Below are positions 1-5,660 of a DNA stretch of 8,188 bases, piece after piece. Every line of letters starts with the position of its first letter. Within the stretch, counting starts at the first letter, position 1. Both the position numbers and the translations under genes were made by a program. The stretch comes from Lachnospiraceae bacterium (GTDB lineage Bacteria > Bacillota > Clostridia > Lachnospirales > Lachnospiraceae), in NCBI GenBank assembly GCA_014804185.1, contig JAAVAG010000143.1, positions 1 to 8,188 of the forward strand, in the 5' to 3' direction. A model generated the notes under the pieces. That model ran no database searches, had not been told where the DNA came from, and saw only the letters and a list, made by a program, of their open reading frames with translations.

Positions 1-460
1 AATGCCGCTTTTGTCCGTGGGCATTGTGTCCGCGGCATCGGGACTGATGCTGCTGCTCTCCATGGGGGCGGGCAGAATCCTTGGGAGGGGTTTGCCTGCC
101 GGTTTTACGTCGGAGGCGGGATTTATCATCCTGTTTGTGCTGGGGGTGGTGAAGCTGTTTGACCGCTCCGGAGGAAAAGAGGCAAAGGAGGCGGACCGGG
201 ACGGAGATCATGTGCTCTCCGCCGGTGAGGCTCTGGTGCTGGGAGTCTCCCTTTCTCTGGACAGCATCGCCGCCGGGATCGGCGTGGGCGTCGATGATTT
301 CCGGATGATACTGGCTGTTCCGGCGGCGTTTGTGATCAATTTCCTGATGATGCGTCTGGGCGGCAGGGTAGGGAAAGCCCTGGCGGGCAGAATTCATGCA
401 GATTTGGCATGGATCAGCGGAATCTTGCTGATTTTGCTGGCGTTTATGCGGCTTATATAG
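1..460 (+). CDS. ytaF: YtaF-like sporulation membrane protein (MntP superfamily), 5'-truncated by window edge
   Basis: The open frame enters from the left edge and ends at TAG 458-460, leaving about 152 residues. The visible part has hydrophobic segments near residues 3-23 and 37-53, a charged acidic loop (EADRDGDHVLSAGEA), then a segment with SLSLDSIAAGIGVG, and a final membrane helix ending ISGILLILLAFMRLI. From memory of Bacillus YtaF, the order is the same: acidic loop, then LSIDAFGAGIG, then PGILLILIGIWRL at the C-terminus. By that comparison about 30 N-terminal residues, including the first membrane helix, lie outside the window, so the ATG at base 2 is probably an internal Met. YtaF is a sporulation-associated membrane protein of unclear biochemistry; the superfamily includes MntP manganese exporters. 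The family call is firm. Whether this one transports manganese is not shown. Confidence 0.82.
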   Translation, partial: MPLLSVGIVSAASGLMLLLSMGAGRILGRGLPAGFTSEAGFIILFVLGVVKLFDRSGGKEAKEADRDGDHVLSAGEALVLGVSLSLDSIAAGIGVGVDDFRMILAVPAAFVINFLMMRLGGRVGKALAGRIHADLAWISGILLILLAFMRLI

Positions 461-482
461 AGTGGAGCACCCGGCAGACAAT

Positions 483-527
483 AAAGCCTCCGGAAAATCC
501 TGCCTGGCGGGACTTTCCGGAGGCTTT
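483..527 (+). terminator. Hairpin terminator after ytaF, possibly bidirectional
   Basis: A perfect 14-bp inverted repeat (AAAGCCTCCGGAAA at 483-496, TTTCCGGAGGCTTT at 514-527) encloses a 17-base loop and starts 22 bases after the ytaF stop. The T-run after the stem is only the three T's inside the stem, followed by CCC, so it is not a textbook intrinsic terminator. On the minus strand the stem is followed by ATTGT. Its place between two convergent genes fits a terminator serving both directions, although the ATPase stop is about 130 bases away. Confidence 0.65.
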
Positions 528-529
528 CC

Positions 530-672
530 CATGGGCAGCTGCGGCTGCCCAGACTACTACAGCTGTTCATGGGCTGCTGCGGCTGCCCAGACTACTACAG
601 CTGTTCATGGGCTGCTACGGCTGCCCCGAACTACCATGGCTGTTCGTGGGCTACTACGGCTGCCCGTGGTGG
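530..672. repeat. Imperfect 38-bp tandem repeat, about 3.7 copies, overlapping the ATPase 3' end
   Basis: Units begin at 530, 568, 606 and 645 (38, 38 and 39 bases, then a partial of about 28). The first two units differ at a single position; units 3 and 4 have diverged more. Each starts with C(A/G)TGGGC and carries CGGCTGCCC about ten bases later. In the first copy GGGCAGC (533-539) and GCTGCCC (544-550) form a perfect 7-bp stem around TGCG; later copies have one or more mismatches in the stem. The fourth copy covers the last codons and stop of the ATPase, whose C-terminal Gly-Gln-Pro-stop is encoded by the repeat. Because 38 is not a multiple of 3, the repeat cycles through all frames and yields Cys/Gly-, Ala- and Leu/Pro-rich open stretches that I regard as spurious. 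No spacers separate the units, so it is not a CRISPR array. Confidence 0.85.
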
Positions 673-3365
673 CGGCGCAGTATTGCGCCCGGCGAAAAGA
701 GCAGCAGTTCGTGGGCCAGCAGAGGCATGGCCGCAAGCAAAATCAACTGCTGCCACTCTCCGGGAGAGAGACGGCAGGTGCCGAATGCCTGAATAAAGTA
801 GGGTATTCTGGTGACCAGAAGCTGCAGCCCAAGTCCGATGGCAAAGGCGGCGATCATCAGCTTGTTGGCCAGGTGGTTCATCCGAAAGATCGATCTGGAG
901 GTGTCCCGCATTCCGATGGCGTGAAAAAGCTGAGAGATGCCCAGCACGGTAAAAGCGTAGGTCTGGGAGCGGACCAGCACTTCCGGAATCTCCAGAATAT
1001 GCCGGATATTTTCCAGCGTCGGATCCAGATTCCTGCTGTGCAGGACGGTCAGGGGCATCAGCAAAAAGGCGGTCATACTGACGGCGGCGATAAGCAGGCC
1101 ATAGAGCAGGGTGCAGCTTAAGCCCCCGTGGGCGAAGAGATTTTCGTTTTTTGCCCGTGGCGGACTGTGCATAAAACGGTCGGTGTCACACGTGTCGGTG
1201 CCAAGCGCCAGCGCGGGTAGAGAATCCGTGATCAGATTAATCCACAGAATATGGCTGGATTTCAGCGGAGCACACAGGCCCAGCAGGATGGCGGTGAGCA
1301 TGGTGATAATCTCGCCGAAGTTGGAGGACAGCAGGAACAGCACCGATTTTTTGATATTGGCATAGATGCATCTGCCCTGGGCGATGGCTTTGGCAATGGT
1401 GGCGAAATTGTCGTCCGTCAGGATGATATCGGCGGCATTTTTGGCCACATCCGTGCCGGTGATCCCCATGGCGATTCCCACGTCGGCGGATTTTAAGGAG
1501 GGAGCGTCGTTGACGCCGTCGCCTGTCATGGCCACGATCCTGCCGCTCTCTTTCAGTCCTTTTACAATGCGCACCTTATGCTCCGGGGATACCTGGGAAA
1601 AGACTCTGGTATGGGTCAGAGCGGCGGTAAAATCTTTGTCTGAGAGGGTGTTTATCTCCTGTCCGGTCATGCACTCCGAGAGATCTCCGGCAATCCCCAG
1701 CTGCCCGGCGATGGCAAAGGCGGTGTCTTTCCGGTCGCCTGTGATCATGACTGTGCGCACCCCCGCCCGGTCGAATTCCCGTACGGCCGCAGCCGCCTCC
1801 GGGCGGACGGGGTCCATCATGCCCGCCAGTCCCACAAAGATCAGGTCGTTTTCGGAGGGGACAGGTTTTCCGGAGGAGACCGAAGTACCGTAAGTTCTGG
1901 AGGCCACAGGGGCTGTTCCCTCCAGACGCATCCCCAGCGCCAGCAGGCGCAGCGCTTTTTGGGAGAGAGCGGAGGCCGTCTGCAGGATTTGCTTTTTGTG
2001 GGAATAAGAGAGGGGAATCTGCCTGCCATGGAGCCATATATAGCGGCAGCGCTTTAAAATCTCCTCGATGGAACCCTTTGTGTAAGAGATGTAGGAGGAA
2101 CCCGCGCGGTGCAGGGTTGTCATCATCTTGCGGTCCGAGTCGAAAGCAATCTCAGCGATGCGCGGGCAGGCCGCCTCCAGGCGGCTGCGGTACAGACGAT
2201 AGGAGGCCGCCATATCCAGAAGGGCCAGTTCGGTGGGATCGCCCATGCGCGCAGGGGCTTTGGCGGATCCGGCGGGAGCGGAGGCGGCCAGCAGAGGTTT
2301 ATGCAGGAGGGAGCGGCGGGCGATAAATTCAGGTTCCTCCAGCACGGCGTCGTTGCACAGGGCAAAGCCCTCCAGAAAATATTTATGGGTGTCCGGGGAA
2401 AGTTCCGATACGTCTGTCAGTTTTCCGTCCGTAAAACAGGATACGACTGTCATTTTGTTCTGTGTCAGGGTTCCTGTCTTATCGGAGCAGACGACACTGA
2501 CGCAGCCTAAGGTCTCCACGCTGGGAAGTCTCTTGACGATGGTATTTACTTTGACCATGCGGGATACGCTCAGGGCCAGCACGATGGTGACAATGGCGGG
2601 GAGTCCTTCCGGGACGGCCGCCACAGCCAGGGAGATGGCGGTGAGCAGCATTTCCATCACGTCGCGTTTTTGCAGGACGGCGATGACAAACAGCGCCACA
2701 CACAGCAGGATGGAAAGAATGCTGAGCACTTTGCCCAGGTCGGCCAGGCGCTTTTGCAGGGGCGTGGTCTCATGGGGAGCTTCGTTGATCATCCGGGCGA
2801 TCTTGCCGATCTCCGTGTCCATGCCGATTGCGGTAACCACGCCCTCCCCTCTGCCGTAAGTGACATTGGTGGACATATATGCTTTGTTGTGATGAACAAG
2901 ATCCTTTTCCACGGGGAGAGATTCCCCGGTGAGGGCGGATTCCTCCACTTTCAGGGAGTTTACTTCCGTCAGGCGCAGATCCGCGGGAATCTGTCTGCCG
3001 GCGTCCAAAAGGACGATATCCCCGGGGATCAGATCGCTGGCGGGTATCTCCACGGGATGCCCGTTTTGTTTTACCAGCGCCCGCAGACTGGTCATCTGTT
3101 TCAGTGCCTCCAGCGCTTTCTGTGCCTTGCCCTCCTGGATCACGCCGACGGTGGCGTTGACGAGAATGACGGTCAATATGATAGCGGTGTCGCTGAACTC
3201 CCGCAGGAGCATGGAAATGGCGGCGGCCACAAACAGAATAAAGATCAGCGGATCGTTCAGCTGTTCCAGGAACGCCTCCAGGGGCGTTTTCTGCTTTGCC
3301 TCCTCCAGAATATTCTGTCCCCGGACATACGGTGCATGCCCGGGTGTATGATTGCTGTCTCGCAT
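654..3365 (-). CDS. Calcium-transporting P-type ATPase (type II, PMCA/LMCA-like)
   Basis: This is a 903-residue membrane pump that should hydrolyse ATP to export Ca2+. With ATG 3365 as residue 1: membrane helices 1-2 at about 39-76; actuator TGES at 146-149; PEGLP of helix M4 at 252-256; phosphorylation motif DKTGT with Asp295; GDPTE at 375-379; a KGSIEE version of the nucleotide-domain KGAPE loop near 430; TGDR at 542-545; and TGDGVNDAP at 614-622. The Ca-site residues known from SERCA are present: Glu253 (M4), Asn682/Glu685 in SSNFGEI (M5) and Asn710/Thr713/Asp714 in NLITD (M6). SQLFHAIGMR in M8 resembles plasma-membrane-type pumps, so a single Ca2+ site is likely (inference). A GTG at 3407 extends the frame by 14 residues but has no ribosome site; ATG 3365 has GAGAGG (3370-3375) four bases away. 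Either way the cytoplasmic N-terminal segment is shorter than usual. The stop lies inside a tandem repeat. Confidence 0.93.
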   Translation of the reverse strand: MRDSNHTPGHAPYVRGQNILEEAKQKTPLEAFLEQLNDPLIFILFVAAAISMLLREFSDTAIILTVILVNATVGVIQEGKAQKALEALKQMTSLRALVKQNGHPVEIPASDLIPGDIVLLDAGRQIPADLRLTEVNSLKVEESALTGESLPVEKDLVHHNKAYMSTNVTYGRGEGVVTAIGMDTEIGKIARMINEAPHETTPLQKRLADLGKVLSILSILLCVALFVIAVLQKRDVMEMLLTAISLAVAAVPEGLPAIVTIVLALSVSRMVKVNTIVKRLPSVETLGCVSVVCSDKTGTLTQNKMTVVSCFTDGKLTDVSELSPDTHKYFLEGFALCNDAVLEEPEFIARRSLLHKPLLAASAPAGSAKAPARMGDPTELALLDMAASYRLYRSRLEAACPRIAEIAFDSDRKMMTTLHRAGSSYISYTKGSIEEILKRCRYIWLHGRQIPLSYSHKKQILQTASALSQKALRLLALGMRLEGTAPVASRTYGTSVSSGKPVPSENDLIFVGLAGMMDPVRPEAAAAVREFDRAGVRTVMITGDRKDTAFAIAGQLGIAGDLSECMTGQEINTLSDKDFTAALTHTRVFSQVSPEHKVRIVKGLKESGRIVAMTGDGVNDAPSLKSADVGIAMGITGTDVAKNAADIILTDDNFATIAKAIAQGRCIYANIKKSVLFLLSSNFGEIITMLTAILLGLCAPLKSSHILWINLITDSLPALALGTDTCDTDRFMHSPPRAKNENLFAHGGLSCTLLYGLLIAAVSMTAFLLMPLTVLHSRNLDPTLENIRHILEIPEVLVRSQTYAFTVLGISQLFHAIGMRDTSRSIFRMNHLANKLMIAAFAIGLGLQLLVTRIPYFIQAFGTCRLSPGEWQQLILLAAMPLLAHELLLFSPGAILRRHHGQP

Positions 3366-3437
3366 ACTTCCTCTCATTTCCGCACTGCCATAAATGCCTT
3401 TGTTCACTACCGCAATGCCGTGTGGGTTGGATGATTT

Positions 3438-3551
3438 ATGACAAGATATGAGAGCCTGGACGAAATTATGCGTGATCCGCCTGCCGGATATTTTGGCTCA
3501 ATGGAAGCTTTATTCCTTCGAGGTTTATTTGGCGGCATCAAGGTAAAATAG
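3438..3551 (+). CDS. Short orphan reading frame, possible gene fragment
   Basis: ATG 3438 opens a 37-residue frame starting MTRYESLDEIMRDP and ending GGIKVK at TAG 3549-3551. I do not recognise it. The first 20 or so residues look protein-like (charged, with a DPPAGYFG turn), whereas the last nine codons overlap the end of the Sat-like gene on the other strand. The sequence ahead of the ATG (GGGTTGGATGATTT) is a poor ribosome site. It could be the 5' remnant of a gene cut off when the AT-rich Sat segment arrived, part of the leader of the ATPase on the other strand, or chance. It is listed because it is the only open frame in the 160 bases between ATPase and Sat-like gene. Confidence 0.2.
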   Translation: MTRYESLDEIMRDPPAGYFGSMEALFLRGLFGGIKVK

Positions 3552-4061
3552 AATATCGCTTTTTCCTTCCTGCGAGGTGCCTGTATATACGTGGGTGTCC
3601 AGTCCGCCGATAACAAAGCCATTTTTCAGATAAAACAGACACGCACCGAGATTATTGTCCTGCCCTTGTGTATAAATTCCGTTATACCCCTGGTTTACAG
3701 CAACTTCCTTTGACACCTCGATCAGCATTTTGCCAATCTGTAACCCCCTGTAATTCCTGTTAACCTTTAAATCATACAAATACATATATTTCATCATTGC
3801 CTGCTGCAGGATAGCAAGTCCAATACATTGATCTTCATCGTATGCACCGACAAAAATACTGTTTTCCGAGAGCTTATCGTAATCATAATTTTCGTCCGGA
3901 AAACACATTTCGCTTATTTCTTCTTCCTTAAAGCGGACAATACTGTACTGCCATTGTTCGTTGATATATGATGGTATCATCTTTCCAAACAATGAAAACG
4001 GCTCATTAGGAATGTTGATATCCTGTTTATGTTCTGCATCAATTATTCTGACTTCAATCAT
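3525..4061 (-). CDS. Streptothricin acetyltransferase-like GNAT (Sat family)
   Basis: This 178-residue GNAT enzyme should transfer acetyl from acetyl-CoA to an amine. Its pattern is that of streptothricin acetyltransferases as I remember Sat4/SatA: an N-terminal INIPNEPFSLFGKMIPSY segment, the acetyl-CoA motif NYRGLQIGKMLI (about residues 125-136), then TQGQDNNLGACLFYLKNGF (about 147-165), GGLDTHVY and a final ILFYL. In those enzymes acetylation of the streptothricin beta-lysine inactivates the antibiotic. The start is set by GGAGG at 4070-4074, eight bases before ATG 4061; an upstream ATG at 4139 would add 26 residues that lack family resemblance and would cover the promoter. Base composition is clearly richer in A+T than in the ATPase, suggesting acquisition by transfer. 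The gene is divergent from the next GNAT. Exact substrate is an inference; a generic GNAT remains possible. Confidence 0.82.
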   Translation of the reverse strand: MIEVRIIDAEHKQDINIPNEPFSLFGKMIPSYINEQWQYSIVRFKEEEISEMCFPDENYDYDKLSENSIFVGAYDEDQCIGLAILQQAMMKYMYLYDLKVNRNYRGLQIGKMLIEVSKEVAVNQGYNGIYTQGQDNNLGACLFYLKNGFVIGGLDTHVYTGTSQEGKSDILFYLDAAK

Positions 4062-4069
4062 TTGAATTA

Positions 4070-4074
4070 CCTCC
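4070..4074 (-). promoter_or_regulatory. Ribosome binding site deciding the Sat-like start
   Basis: GGAGG on the minus strand lies eight bases before ATG 4061. It selects this start over the in-frame ATG at 4139. Confidence 0.8.
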
Positions 4075-4093
4075 ACATCTGCAAATTTTCTTT

Positions 4094-4120
4094 CACCTGT
4101 GCGGTTGCAATCCACAGGTG
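4094..4120 (-). promoter_or_regulatory. 8-bp palindrome in the Sat-like leader (possible operator or hairpin)
   Basis: CACCTGTG (4094-4101) and CACAGGTG (4113-4120) form a perfect 8-bp inverted repeat around 11 bases. It sits just downstream of the predicted -10 box and ends about 20 bases before the ribosome site, so it would be at the extreme 5' end of the mRNA. It could bind a repressor as DNA or fold as a 5' hairpin; the sequence does not decide which. Confidence 0.5.
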
Positions 4121-4129
4121 GATATATCA

Positions 4130-4159
4130 ATTTTAACAATTTCCATGAAAATCAGTCAA
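4130..4159 (-). promoter_or_regulatory. Predicted sigma-A promoter of the Sat-like gene
   Basis: On the minus strand, -35 TTGACT (4154-4159), an 18-base spacer and -10 TAAAAT (4130-4135). A TG one base before the -10 makes it an extended -10. It lies about 70 bases ahead of the start codon, with the leader palindrome immediately downstream. Confidence 0.6.
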
Positions 4160-4190
4160 TATGTAATTATATCAACATGTGGTAACCGTA

Positions 4191-4220
4191 TTGAAAGCAG
4201 GAACGTGATTGTGGTATGAT
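4191..4220 (+). promoter_or_regulatory. Predicted sigma-A promoter of the RimJ/RimL-like GNAT
   Basis: -35 TTGAAA (4191-4196), an 18-base spacer and -10 TATGAT (4215-4220), with an extended -10 TG just ahead (GTGGTATGAT). It is divergent from the Sat-like promoter, whose -35 lies about 30 bases away. An AGAGGA ribosome site at 4243-4248 follows, before ATG 4257. Confidence 0.6.
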
Positions 4221-4256
4221 TTTGCCGGATCAACTTGAAGCGAGAGGAATTTACAC

Positions 4257-4757
4257 ATGAGGATAAGACCATATATAGAGAGCAAAGACTATGAATATGT
4301 AGAAAAATGGATTGACGATGAGAAAATTCATGCCTTATGGTGTGCCAATCTTATTCCATATCCTGTTACAAGGGAAAATCTGCATGTTTTTTTGGAAAGA
4401 AATGCGATAGAATGGACGGACAGTGCGTATGTGGCGACAGAAACCGATGGAAGCCCCGTAGGCTTTTTTTGCTATTCCATCAATGTTGATGATGATACAG
4501 GTTTTCTCAAGTTTATTATAGTAGATCCTAAGAAACGGGGAACAGGATACGGAAAAGAAATGTTGAAATTAGCCATACAGTATGCCTTTGAGATAACAGA
4601 TGTGAAGTCGGTCCATTTGAACGTGTTTCGTGAAAATAGGATAGCGAAACATTGTTATGAAAAAATTGGTTTTGTGGAGGAAAGTATGACAGAGAATGTA
4701 TTTTCATATAAAAACGAATTATGGAGCAGGTGCCATATGGTAATACCAAAGAGATAA
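4257..4757 (+). CDS. GNAT N-acetyltransferase, RimJ/RimL-like
   Basis: This is a 166-residue single-domain acetyltransferase. It begins MRIRPYIESKDYEYVEKWI, typical of RimJ/RimL-type GNATs in which R/P-rich strand 1 precedes a DYE..W helix. The acetyl-CoA pyrophosphate loop is at about residues 90-100 (VDPKKRGTGYGKEML, fitting R/Q-x-x-G-x-G/A). The C-terminal motif is NVFRENRIAKHCYEKIGF, where Asn and the CYEKIGF helix are standard for the fold. Length fits a full domain. AGAGGA (4243-4248) lies eight bases before ATG 4257, and a promoter precedes it. Composition is AT-rich like the divergent Sat-like gene, so both may have arrived together. The substrate (ribosomal protein N-terminus, drug or small amine) cannot be told from sequence. 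Confidence 0.85.
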   Translation: MRIRPYIESKDYEYVEKWIDDEKIHALWCANLIPYPVTRENLHVFLERNAIEWTDSAYVATETDGSPVGFFCYSINVDDDTGFLKFIIVDPKKRGTGYGKEMLKLAIQYAFEITDVKSVHLNVFRENRIAKHCYEKIGFVEESMTENVFSYKNELWSRCHMVIPKR

Positions 4758-4790
4758 ATTTTCAAGGATTTTCCGCGATGCTGTTTTATG

Positions 4791-4823
4791 TGGTATAATG
4801 TTTTGATACCACGGTATAATGTT
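4791..4823 (+). promoter_or_regulatory. fic promoter with duplicated GGTATAATG boxes and inverted TGGTAT/ATACCA
   Basis: GGTATAATGTT occurs twice, at 4792-4802 and 4813-4823, exactly 21 bases (two helical turns) apart. The first copy is a perfect extended -10 (TGGTATAAT, 4791-4799). TGGTAT (4791-4796) and ATACCA (4806-4811) also form a 6-bp inverted repeat with a 9-base gap. No good -35 precedes the first box (TTCCGC at 4771-4776 is the best at a 17-base spacing), consistent with an extended -10 promoter. The arrangement would suit a DNA-binding dimer covering the promoter; that role is inferred. Confidence 0.55.
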
Positions 4824-4842
4824 GAAAAACTCCATCATAACC

Positions 4843-4848
4843 AGGAGG
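4843..4848 (+). promoter_or_regulatory. Ribosome binding site deciding the fic start
   Basis: A perfect AGGAGG lies six bases before ATG 4855. This rules against the in-frame ATG at 4819, which overlaps the second promoter box and lacks a ribosome site. Confidence 0.85.
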
Positions 4849-4854
4849 CTTTCT

Positions 4855-5628
4855 ATGACGAATTATGAAAAAGCGCTGGAGTTGTGGCAGCGCAAAAAGA
4901 TACGGACGGACGCCGAACTGGCCGAGGCATTAAGCGGCCATAGTATTGCGTTTGCGTTCCACTCCGGAAAAATTGAAAACGATAATGTCACCTACCATGA
5001 CACGAGAGAAATTTTTGAGCATGACAGTGTTACTTCCTATACCGGTGATTTGCGCACACTTTTTGAAATACGCAACGCAAAGGAAGCGAATGAATTGTTC
5101 CTCTGTTCGTTTCGGGACGGTCGCCCATTAGATGAATCCCTTGTCATGGAAATGCAGCTCCAGTTGACACATGGCACCTATGATACCCGGCGATGGCAGC
5201 TTGGAGAGCGACCCGGTAAATATAAGCTGCACGATTATGTAACCGGGAAAAGCGAGGTGGGCGCGGCCCCTGAGGACGTTCCGGAGGAAATGGCTGAATT
5301 GCTTGAAGAACTGCAGGACATTGCCCCCGAGAACGTTTTGACGGCAGCGGCATATTTCCATGCCAAATTTGAGAACATCCACCCCTTTGCCGATGGAAAC
5401 GGGAGAACCGGGCGTCTGGCGATGAATTATCTGCTGATCATTCATGGGCATCCGCCCGTCATTATCCACGAGGAAGACCGCCGGGACTACTATGAAGCGC
5501 TGGAAGCGTGGGACACCCGGCAGGATTTAGCGCCGCTCAGGGCATTTCTGCGGATCCAGGCAGAAAAAACATGGGAAAAGCAGATTGTCAGAGCGGAGAG
5601 GAAGAAGAAAGGCTGCGGGGAAACATAA
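4855..5628 (+). CDS. Fic domain protein (predicted AMP-transferase) with N-terminal inhibitory helix
   Basis: The product is a 257-residue Fic enzyme. Such enzymes usually move AMP from ATP onto a hydroxyl side chain of a target protein. The catalytic loop HPFADGNGRTGR is at residues 176-187 and is complete: His176 as general base, and Asp/Glu-Gly-Asn-Gly-Arg for Mg2+ and phosphates. A probable target-docking flap is RPGKYKLHDYVTGK (119-132). At residues 37-42 SGKIEN fits the (S/T)xxxE(G/N) inhibitory motif of class II Fic proteins, in which the Glu blocks productive ATP binding; Glu41 would be that residue. This explains why no antitoxin gene is adjacent. The protein has no signal peptide or membrane segment and appears cytosolic. 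It has its own promoter and is convergent with the next gene. Activity (AMPylation, de-AMPylation or another nucleotide transfer) and target are unknown. Confidence 0.92.
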   Translation: MTNYEKALELWQRKKIRTDAELAEALSGHSIAFAFHSGKIENDNVTYHDTREIFEHDSVTSYTGDLRTLFEIRNAKEANELFLCSFRDGRPLDESLVMEMQLQLTHGTYDTRRWQLGERPGKYKLHDYVTGKSEVGAAPEDVPEEMAELLEELQDIAPENVLTAAAYFHAKFENIHPFADGNGRTGRLAMNYLLIIHGHPPVIIHEEDRRDYYEALEAWDTRQDLAPLRAFLRIQAEKTWEKQIVRAERKKKGCGET

Positions 5629-5660
5629 TAAATCTGGCAGAAAGATTTGCTGATATCATA

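Noticed and set aside
530..672. CRISPR array
   Set aside because: Units are contiguous with no variable spacers, and no cas gene is present.
462..1121. Long plus-strand frames rich in Cys/Gly, Ala and Leu-Pro over the repeat and ATPase end
   Set aside because: They are the repeat read through successive frames, continuing antisense to the well-supported ATPase; no ribosome site or family resemblance.
2670..3434. 254-residue plus-strand frame
   Set aside because: It is antisense to the ATPase N-terminal half, whose motifs are unambiguous.
3408..3524. ATPase promoter
   Set aside because: No pair of -35 and -10 boxes with acceptable spacing was found on the minus strand.
5630..5648. Terminator hairpin after fic (AAATCT/AGATTT)
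   Set aside because: The 6-bp stem is almost all A-T and has no T-run after it.
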